NCBI GenBank assembly: GCA_024516155.1
Contig: JAJJXM010000106.1
Span: forward strand, 1 to 64,000
DNA: 64,000 nucleotides
Source: Pyronema omphalodes
Lineage: Eukaryota > Ascomycota > Pezizomycetes > Pezizales > Pyronemataceae
Direction: 5' to 3'
Position 1 is the first letter of the stretch; every line of letters begins with the position of its first letter. The notes beneath the pieces were generated by a model. That model searched no databases, was not told the origin of the DNA, and was given only the letters and a program-made list of their open reading frames with translations. Below are positions 1-9,936 of this stretch, piece by piece. The position numbers were made by a program, and so were the translations under genes.

Positions 1-315
1 GAGGAATGTCAAGGATTAATCTGACACGAAGGTCATTATGCAAGTGAGCAATTAATATGATTGCGCATGCAGCATGATGCGAGCCATCAGCAGATTTGTC
101 AAAGAATTGACTCACGTCTTATCTCCTAAGCTTAGTTTGGAAGTTGGTTCCCTTGGGAAGTCTGGGCGAACTTGTAGACGAATGTCTATGAAAGACCCTA
201 AGTCTTTCCCCCGTCTCCTCTAGCATCAGCAACTTGATCTCTTGTTACGACATACCCATCTACACCAATACCTCAGGACGAGACCCTTAAGTTTATTCGG
301 CCTGTGATCGATTAG
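1..315 (+). mobile_element. Left part of LTR, family L (copy L1)
   Basis: This stretch matches, base for base with scattered differences, the region from about 63383 to 63697 near the other end of the window, which is a complete solo LTR (62453-63861) with target duplications. The L1 copy is cut at 315, where two LINE-A elements are inserted, and it resumes at 12605 and ends at 12720 with the same GGTTCACA terminus. Its 5' part lies before base 1. The TATA-like motif of the other copy (tataaaag) is altered here to tatgaaag near 187. No gene lies here. Whether it is a solo LTR or one end of a full element cannot be decided from this window. Confidence 0.75.
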
Positions 316-403
316 TTTACTTTCGATCCAGTGCTCGCCCCCCTTTCTCCTCGTCTGTAGTTGCGCAGACTCCTCTCTTTATCTTGTTGAGAACATCTCT
401 ACC

Positions 404-1801
404 ATGTCTCAACGCAATCTCGACACTTTCAGGTTCAGAAACACCATTAACGTCGGGTCCCCTCCTCCACCTTCCCCTGAAAGATCCACACCGACACCTA
501 GTGGAGCGCGTAAACGCCCCACCATCCCACCTGCCGATAATGAACCAAGAACGGCCACGGCCGGCATTTCACTTGCCGAACCAGACCGCCAACTCCTCCT
601 CCAGCTATCCCTACAAGTCGAGCGAATGGAGAAAGCCTTGCTTTCTTCCCAAGCCACCAGCACCAACCGCATACGCGAACTCGAGAAACAAGTCGCCTCG
701 ATCACGGCAGAGCTGAACCGTACGCGCCGACAACTCACCGCCACCCCTGCACCCCACATGCCTCCTGGCGACTCCACCGCAAGAGGAAGGTCCACCACTC
801 GGGCCCCCACCCCAGCCGCCCCCAAACCACAGAAACCAACCACCGGCAACCTTACCTGGGCTGAACGCGTCTCCGCATCAGTTGAAGGCAAGGATCAACA
901 ATTCACAACCGTGTCGCGCAAAGAGAAGAAGCCAACACCGGCCCCCATCATCCCGAAAGCCCTCCCCCGTATCGAAAGGGAGATTATCATCACACTGGAC
1001 AACCCAACACTGACTAGGAGTCGAGAAAAGAAAGCCACCAACGTGTTGATGTGCCTCAACAAAGACGTACTGATGGCCAACGATATCCCTCTTCCCACAC
1101 TTACTCTCGCAAGGATCAATGACCACAACAAACTGGTATTGACGACCAACCCTACCACCCCGGCCTCTGCGTACGAACCATATATGCAGATGCTCCTCAA
1201 CAGAATTCACTGGCTGAAACCAATATCCGGAACCAACAATAGCCGCTGGACTAAATTCCTAGTCCACAACATCCCAACCACAGCCAATGGTGTAGGCGTG
1301 CAAAAGCTTATCGAATCGACCTACCCCACCCTCAAACTCATGCAAGAACCTCGCTGGCTAGTTCCAGATGAGCGCCGCCTCAACAAACAAGCCTCCACCA
1401 TGGTGATCGCCCTTAGCGGTATGGTCAACCTCAACCAAATCGGCACCAACACCCTCCTTCTCTGTAATCGTAAGTGCCGGATTACCGAATACTTCTCCTG
1501 GACACCAACCACCCAATGCCGCAACTGCCAAGTTTACGGCCACCACACCTCCCTCTGCAAAGCGGAGAAACCCACCTGCGCCATCTGCGCCCAACCACAC
1601 CACACCAAGGAGCATCAATGCCCTGTCCCCTCCTGTCGCGCCGGAAAGTCCAGCACCCACCCACCTGTGAAATGCGCTCTTTGCAGTGCTGCTCACCCAG
1701 CAACCGACCCTCTTTGCCCCGTACGGATCAAACTTCTCCCGGCCGGGAAAGGCAAGGCCCCCGACGCTGATAATGATTTGTCTATGGAGCGCGAGCTCTA
1801 A
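404..1801 (+). CDS. LINE-A ORF1 nucleic-acid-binding (gag-like) protein, 465 aa
   Basis: The protein has a Pro/Ser/Thr-rich N-terminus and a predicted coiled coil at roughly residues 55-110 (heptad-like LQVERMEKALL and RIRELEKQVASI). A TWAERVSA motif near residue 150 is shared with other LINE ORF1 proteins of this window. At about residues 372-438 lie three zinc-knuckle-like clusters: a classical CCHC (CRNCQVYGHHTSLC), then CAICAQPHH...C and CALCSAAHPATDPLC. This is the usual plan of I/Tad-type LINE ORF1 proteins, which coat the element RNA. The start was chosen because the sister copy shares MSQRNL and the frame opens there. The reading frame is intact, so this is the best representative of the family. 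ORF2 is absent. Confidence 0.8.
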   Translation: MSQRNLDTFRFRNTINVGSPPPPSPERSTPTPSGARKRPTIPPADNEPRTATAGISLAEPDRQLLLQLSLQVERMEKALLSSQATSTNRIRELEKQVASITAELNRTRRQLTATPAPHMPPGDSTARGRSTTRAPTPAAPKPQKPTTGNLTWAERVSASVEGKDQQFTTVSRKEKKPTPAPIIPKALPRIEREIIITLDNPTLTRSREKKATNVLMCLNKDVLMANDIPLPTLTLARINDHNKLVLTTNPTTPASAYEPYMQMLLNRIHWLKPISGTNNSRWTKFLVHNIPTTANGVGVQKLIESTYPTLKLMQEPRWLVPDERRLNKQASTMVIALSGMVNLNQIGTNTLLLCNRKCRITEYFSWTPTTQCRNCQVYGHHTSLCKAEKPTCAICAQPHHTKEHQCPVPSCRAGKSSTHPPVKCALCSAAHPATDPLCPVRIKLLPAGKGKAPDADNDLSMEREL

Positions 1802-2105
1802 TGACTGCACAAATATCTTTCCACACTTGACAAACTCCCCACTTGACCCGCGTAAATCGTAGCTTTTTCCTTTGTTCGGTTTTGTTTTTGAAAGGGCTAG
1901 TTTAGGTTTCCTTTGTAGGGTTTTCTGTGTTTTTGATTTTGTTTCTGTTTTTGTTTGTAATACCCTGGGCATAGCCGGACCTCCTGTACATAGTATTATA
2001 GGTCGCGCGGGTGGTTGTATCCCAGAGCAACTGCGGTGTTGCAGGGTATGGGCATGAAGTAGGTGGAGCGCAATAGCCATAGTAGCTCTAGTCGCAATAA
2101 AACAA
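1802..2105 (+). other. LINE-A1 3' UTR
   Basis: This is T-rich non-coding sequence after the ORF1 stop. It recurs in A2 in three pieces (11528-11670 and 12469-12593), separated by the X solo LTRs. It ends in caataaaacaa just before the short direct repeat. No ORF2 remnant is visible. Confidence 0.6.
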
Positions 2106-3373
2106 GATCAGATTAGTTTACGTTCGATCCAGTTCCTGCCCCCCTTTCTCCTCGTCTGTAGTTGCTCAGACTCCTCTCTTTATCTTGTTGAGAACATCTT
2201 TACCATGTCTCAACGCAATCTCAACACTTTCAGGTTCAGGAACACCATCAATGTCGGGTCCCCTCCTCCACCTTCTTCCGAAAGATCCACACCGACACCC
2301 AGTGGAGCGCGTAAACGCCCTACTATTCCACCTGCCGATAATGAACCCAGACCAGCGACCGCCGGAGTGTCACTCGCTGAACCCGATGGCCAACTCCTCC
2401 TCCAGCTGTCTCTACAAGTCGAGCGAATGGAGAAAGCCTTGCTTTCTTCACAAGCCACCAGCACCAACCGCATACGCGAACTCGAAAAACAAGTCGCCTC
2501 CATTACGGCTGAGCTGAACCGGACGCGCCAACAACTCACCGCTACCCCTGCACCCCACATGCAACACGGCCACCCCACAGGAAGGGGCAGGTCCACCGCT
2601 CGGACCGCCACCCCAGCTGCCCCCAAACCACAGAAACGAACCACCGGCAACCTTACCTGGGCTCAACGCATCAGCGCATCAGTTGAAGGCAAGGACCAAC
2701 AATTCACCATTGCGTCACGAAAGAAGAAGAAGCAGACACCGGCCACCATCGTCCTGAAAGCCCTTCCCCGCATCGAAAGGGAACTTATCATCACACTAGA
2801 CAACCCAAAACTCACCACAACCCAAGAAAAGGTAGCCCCCACTGTGCTCTCCCACATCAACAAGGCCGTCATCCAATGCAGGGCAATCCCTCTTCCACCC
2901 TTCACTCTAGCCAGGTTCAATGATGACAATAAATTTGTGTCGACAACCAATCCTTTCACCCCTGCCTCTGCATACCCGCCATACATGCAGATACTCCTCA
3001 CCGAAATCCAATGCATGTAACCCATCTCCGGCACCACCAATATCCGCTGGACGAAATTCCTCGTCCACAACCTTCCAACCGATACCACAGGTCCAGGCGT
3101 GAAACAGCTTATTCAAGCAACCTACCCCACCCTCCAACTTATGCAAGAGCCCCGCTGGCTCGTGCCAGCTGACCGCTGCCTCAACAAACAAGGCTCAACA
3201 ATGGTGATTGCCCTTAGCGGTGTAGTCAACCTCAACCAGATCGGCACCGAAACCCTCCTCCTCTGTAATCGCAAATGCCGCATTACCGAATACTTCTCTT
3301 GGACGCCATCGACACAATGCTGCAACTCCCAAGCATATGGCCAGCACACTGCTCTCTGCCAAGCAGAGAAACC

Positions 3374-3890
3374 TGTCACGGCACACGGCTGACGACAGTT
3401 GTGTTGTTGCGTCAGCATTGTGTTGTCGTGGTTGTTGTCGACGTCGTGCCGTTGTCTTGCCATGTTGTGTTGTGTTGTTGTGTGTGCCGTGCCGTTGTTG
3501 TTGATGGACTTACTGATGATGGATGACGTACCATGAGCTGGAGAGCTGTGGCGTCGCAGGTGAAATGATGGAGAACGGAAGCTGTCATGTAGCGATGTTG
3601 GATGACGGCCCAGCAAGAGTGCTGGCCGCCCTTTGTACATAAGGAGGCTTGCCTCCCCGTCGTTGAGTTCTCCATCAAACGTCTTGTGTCTTTCTCCTGT
3701 CCTTAATAAAGACTTTTCCTTTCAGCCCCACGTCATTCTTGTCCTTGTCCCTGTCCCTGTTTCGTGTGCCGTCCGTCTGCCGTGCACTTCGGTCCTTGCC
3801 CTTCCTTTCCCATATCCCGGAACCCGCCTAGTCTCCCCCTGCCGGTAGTGTTCAGTGTGTTCTTCGAACGTCCGTTCCTAGTTCCTGACA
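3374..3890 (+). repeat. G1 5' LTR, 517 bp
   Basis: It starts TGTCACGGCACAC and ends TAGTTCCTGACA, and matches the 3' LTR at 9937-10454 with few differences. It is rich in TTG triplets near 3400-3500 and holds no gene. A polyadenylation-like aataaag lies near 3704. The base after the LTR is the start of ttacgttcgatc, which G2 also has after its LTR. I could not identify the matching tRNA primer. Confidence 0.9.
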
Positions 3891-4133
3891 TTACGTTCGA
3901 TCTAATAATTATTCGACCAACAGGCATGAACCCCACCGGTTCTGCTTGGACACACGCCTTGAAACAAGCCCTGGAAACTCACACCCTAAACGAGACCTTC
4001 GGAATTTCCGACCGATTCGCTGGCGCAGTGCGACGAGCCATCCGAAGAGCAGAAGATCACTGCTACCTTGTGGTCCGCTGGGAACTCCAGGATTATACTT
4101 ACCAGGAGCACGTCCGTCACACCATCCGACTTA
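3891..4133 (+). other. G1 leader with upstream ORF
   Basis: An ATG at 3926 opens a small frame of about 80 codons once the Harbinger insertion is ignored. It would end at TAA 4866-4868, overlapping the gag ATG (4858) by 11 bases. The corresponding start (MNRTDSAWTH) exists in G2 at about 14231 but is cut short there by a stop. It may be an upstream ORF that tunes gag translation, or the original N-terminus of gag displaced by a frameshift. The sequence alone does not decide. Confidence 0.4.
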
Positions 4134-4830
4134 GGCCGCTTTTGGTTCGCCAACGGCCATTTGGTGCAAACGGTCTCAAAACGGTCGAACCATGGGGCAA
4201 CCGTTATGATTTTGTGCTGAGAAGGTGTTTGGTTGGGCGACCGTCTGTTGCCACGCAGGGACCTCTGTCGCCCCACCAAACATCTTCAACGCTGCTGCAA
4301 ATTTTGACCGTGAAGACTTCCTTCCCCAGTGTACAGATCAATTTCCGCTCCCAACAATGCCACCCAAGAGTACGAAGAGACGCAGCAATCGTGACGCAAA
4401 TCTAAAAACGTGCTGACAGGCATCCTGAGGACTTCGAGAGCTCGGCGTGGATGGGCATCGAGAATTTCGCGAGTGAAAATGTCTCCAGTGCGAATGGAGG
4501 TGCGGACAGGCGTCTTTAAAAGGTAGAAATGTGCGTACAAGGCGAGAATAATGTCGATTTTACGGCGTTTTAGTTGTATTTCTTTGCGTTGTGCGAGGGC
4601 TTCTTCCGGATTCATTTTTTTCGGTGGTTGTGTCACGTCTTGTCAGTTGCAAACGGTTGCAAACGGTGCTGGCGAGGTCCTTTTGCAACGGTTTGCAAGC
4701 GTTTGGGACTGTAAAATGAAACAGTTGGTGTCAAACCAAACACCCCAGACCGTTTGCAAAACGGTCAACCTCTCGCAAACGGTCATTTTACTAGTAGATC
4801 CTAATGGCCGTTGGCGAACCAAACGCGGCC
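4134..4830 (-). mobile_element. Non-autonomous PIF/Harbinger element, 697 bp
   Basis: The ends form an inverted repeat of about 27 bp with one mismatch. The left end reads ggccgcttttggttcgccaa and the reverse complement of the right end reads ggccgcgtttggttcgccaa. It is flanked by TTA on both sides (4131-4133, 4831-4833). A 3-bp TWA duplication and G/C-rich ends with GTTTGGTT are typical of PIF/Harbinger. Many shorter inverted copies of a caaacggt motif lie inside. It interrupts the leader of G1, so it is younger than G1. Confidence 0.8.
4286..4636 (-). pseudogene. Harbinger transposase N-terminal remnant
   Basis: This minus-strand frame of 116 codons lies within the Harbinger element. It contains HPRRALEVLRMPVSTFLDL, which resembles the region preceding the DDE domain in PIF/Harbinger transposases, where a hydrophobic FRM(S/P)...F..L stretch is common. 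No catalytic DDE residues are present. The element therefore looks like an internal-deletion derivative of an autonomous Harbinger. The family assignment rests mainly on the inverted repeats and TTA duplication. Confidence 0.5.
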
Positions 4831-4857
4831 TTAAGCTGATCCTCCGAATCCGCCAAC

Positions 4858-6205
4858 ATGCACGTTAAACTCATCGACGAAGGGCATTGGCAGCAAATTG
4901 TCAACGCTGCCTCCATGACTCAGTTTCCAGACGGACACGAACCGCTCACGTTCACCAAGCAGCTCGCGCAATCAATCCTAGACGCCCAAGACCATCCCAC
5001 GGGCTACGTCTTAAACGACCTCGCAGAGACCCCCGGCTCCCGCAACAGCACTCGAGTCTCCAGCCCTGTCGCCTCCCGCGCTCCGGAAGCCCCCACCCCT
5101 GCCCCCATTCCCCCCGTTGTTATTCAGACTGGCTCCGTCCAGGTTTACCCCAATGGCCCAGAAACAGTGCCGCGAACCGCCGCACCCCCCACCACAGCCG
5201 CAGCCGCAGCCCCCGCCCCCGCTATAATCGCACCAGTTCCAAGACTTCCCCTCCAAGACACCAAAATCCTCCTAACCCCGGAGGAACAAGCAGATACGAA
5301 CGAAATTCATTACTTCGAAAAGGAGCTCACCCGCCAGCGTGAACTCATCAACGCGCTACTCGCCTCCCCCGGCATCCGCGTTACCGGAGATAAAATTTCG
5401 GATCCACCAACCTTCGATGGGTCCAACAGGGAGGACCTCCGCCGTTTTGTCTCCTTACTTCGTATCAAATTGGTGAGCGACGAATTACGCTTCCCAAACG
5501 CCCACCAGCGGATCTCTTATGCCATGGGCCGCCTCCGCGCACGCGCCTTGGATCAGATCCTTCCTTATATCAAGGAAAATGGCAACCGCTGGGCCCTCAA
5601 CAACGTCGAGGACGTCATTAAGATCCTGCAACGTACCTTTGGAGACCCGGACGAGCGCGCAACGGCTCGTTTCAAACTACAAAATCTCCGAAAAAACAAC
5701 CGCGAGTTTTCAGATAACTATGCAGAGTTTTCTCGCCTGGTCGCAGAATTGGGCTGGGATGAAGCCGCTACCATGGATGCTCTGCGGAACGGCCTATCCC
5801 TCGAGTTGCACGAAAAGTTGGTTGGCGCCCCTCCCACCGCTACGATGCACGAATTTGTTGAACAGTGCCAAGAATTGGACTCCCAATTGAGAGCACTTGA
5901 GAATCTCCGCAAGCTGCGTACCAACCGCGGCCAAGTTAAACCCACTACCGCCGCCACCCCCCGCCACCAGTCGCCCCACCCCTGCTACCCAAGCCACCAC
6001 CGCCTCCTCCAGCAACCAAACCCCTGCCCACGGACCCCGTCAGAAACTGTCGGCACAGGAACGCGCGACCCGCCTGACAGAAGGACGTTGCCTCTACTGC
6101 GGTGGCCTCGGCCACATGGCTGCTTCGTGCCCCGCCAAGACGAATGTTAAAGTGGCAAGTGTGGAATTAGTGGATAGTGAAGAAGAGGTGTCGGGAAAAG
6201 ACTAA
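4858..6205 (+). pseudogene. G1 gag, one frameshift
   Basis: The start MHVKLIDEG at 4858 is shared with G2. The N-terminal third is Pro/Ala-rich. Residues about 175-360 are the retrotransposon gag (capsid) domain, with FKLQNLRKNNREFSDNYAEF as its most recognisable stretch. A one-base shift in the C-run around 5945-5960 moves the C-terminus to another frame, which carries a CCHC knuckle (CLYCGGLGHMAASC) and ends SGKD then TAA at 6203-6205. G2 reads through the same region without a shift. Gag assembles the cytoplasmic virus-like particle and binds the RNA. Confidence 0.88.
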
Positions 6206-6237
6206 ACCAGCTGCAAGAAGATGGCTCTGCCGCTGGT
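6193..6237 (+). promoter_or_regulatory. Candidate -1 ribosomal frameshift signal, gag-pol of G1
   Basis: In the gag frame the slippery heptamer G GGA AAA occupies 6193-6199. GAC and the gag stop TAA follow immediately. Six bases downstream a perfect 6-bp stem can form between ACCAGC (6206-6211) and GCTGGT (6232-6237). The protease frame is -1 relative to gag and is open across this junction. The same heptamer, spacer length and stem recur in G2 at 27040-27084. This is the canonical layout of -1 frameshift elements. Confidence 0.72.
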
Positions 6238-7909
6238 GGGAAAATTATTGCTGATACATTGTTATTATCGGGCACAAGCTTTACTGGAAAGTTAGAATGC
6301 AAACACCTTGTTCTCTCTTGCTCCTTGTTTTCCAATAACCGCTCCGTGAAGACAGTAGCGCACGTTGACTGCGGCGCACTGGCACGCCTTTGTTGATCGC
6401 AATTTCGCCCGCCATCACAAACTCTCTCTAACCCCCCTACCCACCGCCCGAACGGTCGAAGTTATCGACGGCCGACCCATATCCTCAGGAAAAAACACAC
6501 ACCTCGCCCAAGTAGCGTGTACCATCAATGGTCACTCGGAAACCCTCCCAATGTTCGTCACCAAGTTGGGTCACTACCCGGTGGTGTTGGGCATCCCCTC
6601 GTTGAAGAAACACGACGTGACAATAAGCTTCAGTTCCAACACTGTAAGCTTCGACTCACAATACTGCCTAAGGAACTGCACCCCATTACCTGTAAGCACA
6701 ACCGGTGTCGAGGTCCTGGACCCGTGCCCCCCTCCCGCCGCCCACGAGCCCGACACAGACCCCATGCCGGAATCGGAAACCCCGGTCACCGACCCTCCAG
6801 ATGAACCTCCAATAGCAATCTCAAGTCTAACCATCTCCGACTTCAAAGAGATGGTAGAAGGTGAACACCTGACAGTCTCCTCGCTGTCGCTGGACGAAAT
6901 CACCGTCGCCTTGGAGGACTGACCCCCCCTCACGGATGAGGAACTAAAAGACATGATCCCCGAAGAGTACCATGACTACCTCGACTTGTTCAAGGAAGTC
7001 AACGCAAAGGAACTCCCTCCACACCGACCCTACGACCACAAGATCCCATTGAAAGAGGGATTCGTTCCCCCCTTTGGCCCGCTATACTCGTTATCATGCA
7101 ACGAGTTACAGACACTAAAAGCATGGTTAGACGAAAATTTGGAAAACGGCTTTATACAACGCTCCAAATCATCAGCCGCCTCGCTGATATTATTCGTGAA
7201 GAAATCAGACGGATCCTTACGCCTATGCGTAGATTACCGAAGATTGAATGAAGGGACCGAAAAGAATCGGTACCCGCTACCATTGATACAGGAAACGATG
7301 ATGAATCTTCCCAAAGCCCAATATTTTACAACTTCTGACGTCCGCAGCGCCTATAACCTTATTAGAATGGCAGAAGGCGAAGAATGGAAAACGGCCTTCC
7401 GCACAAGGTACGGCATATTCGAGTCAAAAGTGATGCCCTTTGGGCTCACTAACGCGTATGCCGATTTCCAGGCGTTCATAAACGATGTCCTGAGACCATA
7501 CCTGGACCAGTTTTGTACAGCATACCTGGACGATATCCTGGTATTCTCTGAAACAAAGCCCGATCACACCTCACACGCCCGAAAGATCTTGGAACGACTC
7601 AAACAAGAAAAACTACACTTGAAGCCAGAAAAGTGTAAGTTTGCTAAGGCAGAAGTACAGTACCTGGGCTACAACATCGGCCGCGACGGCGCTCGCATGA
7701 TGGATTCCAAAGTAGCTACAGTCAGAGATTGGAAGGAACCAACCAATTTGAAACAGTTCCAAGAGTTCCTGGGTTTCGCGAACTTCTACCAACGATTTAT
7801 CAAGGACTACTCAAAAGTAGTCTCCCCTCTAACAGCTCTGACCAAAAAGCAAGATGGTAAAGCAATCCCCTTTACCTGGGGTAAAGATCAGCAAAGCGCC
7901 TTCGACTGA
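6206..7909 (+). pseudogene. G1 pol: protease and reverse transcriptase, broken
   Basis: The protease part begins in the -1 frame (LLSGTSFTGKLEC) and reaches the active-site region VDCGA near 6367. A net 2-base loss relative to G2 there shifts the frame. The linker then runs to a TGA at 6920-6922. The RT follows in the same frame: FVKKSDGSLRLCVDYRRLN, the palm motif YLDDILVFSE near 7527-7556 and the thumb/connection. A second TGA at 7907-7909 lies where the RNase H begins. RT copies the element RNA inside the particle. The YLDD catalytic pair is intact, but the two stops and the shift make this copy inactive. Confidence 0.9.
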
Positions 7910-9925
7910 CTGAAGGACGCATTTACATCAGCACCGATTCTCAAGCACTTCGACTACGAGAAACCAATTGTAGTGGAAACAGACGCATCTGACTATGTGT
8001 CCGCTGGAGTCTTATCACAATACGATGACGATAACGTGTTACACCCTGTCGCGTTTTATTCCAAAAAGCATTCCCCGGCAGAATGCAACTATGAGATCTA
8101 TGACAAAGAACTACTGGCGATGGTTCGTTGTTTCGAGGAATGGCGTCCCTACTTGGAGGGCTCCGCCTTCCCGATAAAAGTATTGACAGACCACAAGAAC
8201 CTCGAAAACTTTATGATGACAACGCTACTAAACACAAGACAAGCACGCTGGTCCGAATTCCTGTCTCGGTTCAACTTTGTCATCACCTACCGACCGGGAA
8301 CCTTGGGAGGGAAACCGGACGCTCTGACGAGACGAGCCGGCGACCTCCCGGGAGAGGGAGACGAACGTATACTAGCGAATCAGCAAGCTGTCCTAAAGCC
8401 ACAGAACTTCCAATTGTGCATGACGCCGCCGATGAAACTTGCACCCTCCGAAGTAGACCTCCTGTTTAAGGAGGGCTACAAGACAGATTCATTCCCAAAC
8501 CGAGTGTTGGGGATGCTGGAAGACGGTACAAAAATCTGTAAGGACATATCACTCGCCGACTGCTCCGTGTTGGAAAACAGATTGTACTATCGAGATTGCC
8601 TTTATGTCCCCGCGCTGGACAAGCTACGACTAAAACTACTACAGGATCACCACAACCCCCCCACCATGGGACACCCGGGCCGTGCAAAGACTTTCGAACT
8701 CCTCGCCAGGAATTATTACTGGCCTTCGATGCGAAAAGATGGGGATCGATTCATCCGAAATTGCCACATTTGTAAAAGGACAAAAGCGACCCGCCACGCA
8801 CCCTATGGAACCTTGAAACCCCTACCGGTCCCGCACCACCCGTGGCAGAACATATCTGTGGACTTTGTTACTGGGCTACCGATATCAGAAGGCTTCGACG
8901 CAATATGTGCGATCATTTGCCGACTCACGAAACAGCGGCACTTGGTGCCCTGCCACTCCACGATAGACGCAGAAGGCTTCGCGCAACTCTTCCTGGAAAA
9001 CGTATTCAAACTACACGGTCTGCCAGACACAGTAGTGTCCGACCGCGGCCCGCAATTTGTTGCCCACTTTTGGAAACACCTGGCAAATTGCATGGGTATC
9101 GAGATTGCCACGAGCACGGCCTTCCACCCCCAGACCGATGGCCAAACAGAAAGAATCAACGCGGTTACCGAGCAATATCTCCGCGCGTACGTCTGTTATT
9201 TACAAGACGACTGGAAGAAATTTTTACCGCTGGCAGAATTTGCCGCAAATAATCAAGTATCAGATACGACGTCGCTGTCCCCATTCTACGCCGTATACGG
9301 CCGACACCCCAAATGCTCCTTCGAATTGGGAATCAGGACAGACAATCCTGAAGAAGTGAAAGCGAACGAGGTAGCGGAAAGGATGTCGCACATCCATGAC
9401 GTCTTACGTTCTGAAATGAAGTACGCCCAAGCCCGCCACATAGAAGCCGCCGACAATTCCCGACTCCCCGCGCCGGTCTTCAAACCAGGAGACCCGGTAT
9501 GGCTGGACGCCCGCAACCTCAGAACCCGCCGCCCCTCAAAGAAACTAGAAAACAAACACCTAGGCCCCTTCACCATGGTTCGACCCATTGGATCCCACGC
9601 CTACGAACTGGACATACCGGAGACAATGAAACATCACAGGACCTTCCCCGTGTCCCTACTGAACCCAGCCTCTTCGGACCCCCTCCCTGGCCAGATTATC
9701 CCACCGCCCCTACCGGTAGTAGTAGACGGCGAAGAAGAATGGTTCCTGGATGAAATTCTGGATAGCCGTTGGTCAAGAGGAAACCTGCAGTACCTCGTCA
9801 AGTGGACCGGCCATGACTCTCCAACCTGGGAACCGGCAACGAACCTATCCGAAACTGAGGCCGCAGAGAGATTCCACCAACTTTACCCAGACAAGCCTTC
9901 TGCTCTCGTAGGAACTCGAGCCTAA
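7910..9925 (+). CDS. G1 pol: RNase H, integrase and chromodomain
   Basis: The frame is open from 7910; the first ATG is at 7973. RNase H comes first (ETDASDYVSAGVLSQ, YDKELLAMV, LTDHKNLE). The integrase has the HHCC zinc domain (HHNPPTMGHPGRAKTFELL ... CHICK) and the catalytic triad: SVDFVTG, VSDRGPQF and the E of QTERIN. The C-terminal 60 residues are a chromodomain (EEWFLDEILDSR, LVKWTGHDSPTWEP). Such a domain steers chromovirus integration to modified histones. The stop at 9923-9925 lies 11 bases before the 3' LTR. No domain is missing in this stretch. Confidence 0.93.
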   Translation: MKDAFTSAPILKHFDYEKPIVVETDASDYVSAGVLSQYDDDNVLHPVAFYSKKHSPAECNYEIYDKELLAMVRCFEEWRPYLEGSAFPIKVLTDHKNLENFMMTTLLNTRQARWSEFLSRFNFVITYRPGTLGGKPDALTRRAGDLPGEGDERILANQQAVLKPQNFQLCMTPPMKLAPSEVDLLFKEGYKTDSFPNRVLGMLEDGTKICKDISLADCSVLENRLYYRDCLYVPALDKLRLKLLQDHHNPPTMGHPGRAKTFELLARNYYWPSMRKDGDRFIRNCHICKRTKATRHAPYGTLKPLPVPHHPWQNISVDFVTGLPISEGFDAICAIICRLTKQRHLVPCHSTIDAEGFAQLFLENVFKLHGLPDTVVSDRGPQFVAHFWKHLANCMGIEIATSTAFHPQTDGQTERINAVTEQYLRAYVCYLQDDWKKFLPLAEFAANNQVSDTTSLSPFYAVYGRHPKCSFELGIRTDNPEEVKANEVAERMSHIHDVLRSEMKYAQARHIEAADNSRLPAPVFKPGDPVWLDARNLRTRRPSKKLENKHLGPFTMVRPIGSHAYELDIPETMKHHRTFPVSLLNPASSDPLPGQIIPPPLPVVVDGEEEWFLDEILDSRWSRGNLQYLVKWTGHDSPTWEPATNLSETEAAERFHQLYPDKPSALVGTRA

Positions 9926-9936
9926 CGGGGGGATAC
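9924..9936 (+). other. G1 polypurine tract
   Basis: The stretch aacggggggata lies directly before the 3' LTR. It is the expected site for plus-strand DNA priming. Confidence 0.6.

Larger units (their letters stand above)
316..2105 (+). mobile_element. LINE-A1, ORF1-only LINE
   Basis: Short 5' leader, a single ORF1 (404-1801) and a 304-bp 3' UTR ending in caataaaacaa. It is flanked by near-identical short direct repeats: gatcgattag at 306-315 and gatcagattag at 2106-2116. No endonuclease/RT reading frame follows ORF1, and the neighbouring copy A2 has the same ORF1-to-3'UTR layout. The family is therefore most likely a non-autonomous LINE relative rather than one damaged copy. It would depend on enzymes supplied by a related LINE (inference). 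Confidence 0.7.

Noticed and set aside
409..891. Minus-strand frames opposite LINE ORF1 and ORF2 (here and at 17.0-18.3, 25.6-26.2, 35.5-36.3, 58-59.9 kb)
   Set aside because: They are shadows of GC-rich coding strands, with no domain and no conservation beyond what the sense frame imposes.
3380..3520. Coding frames in the TTG/ACA triplet region of the G1/G2 LTRs
   Set aside because: Low-complexity triplet repeats within LTRs give Thr/Val/Cys-rich shadow frames with no conservation.
3891..3910. tRNA 3'-end primer site after the G1 LTR
   Set aside because: The sequence does not start with TGG or match any tRNA 3' end I can name; the primer remains unidentified, possibly self-priming.
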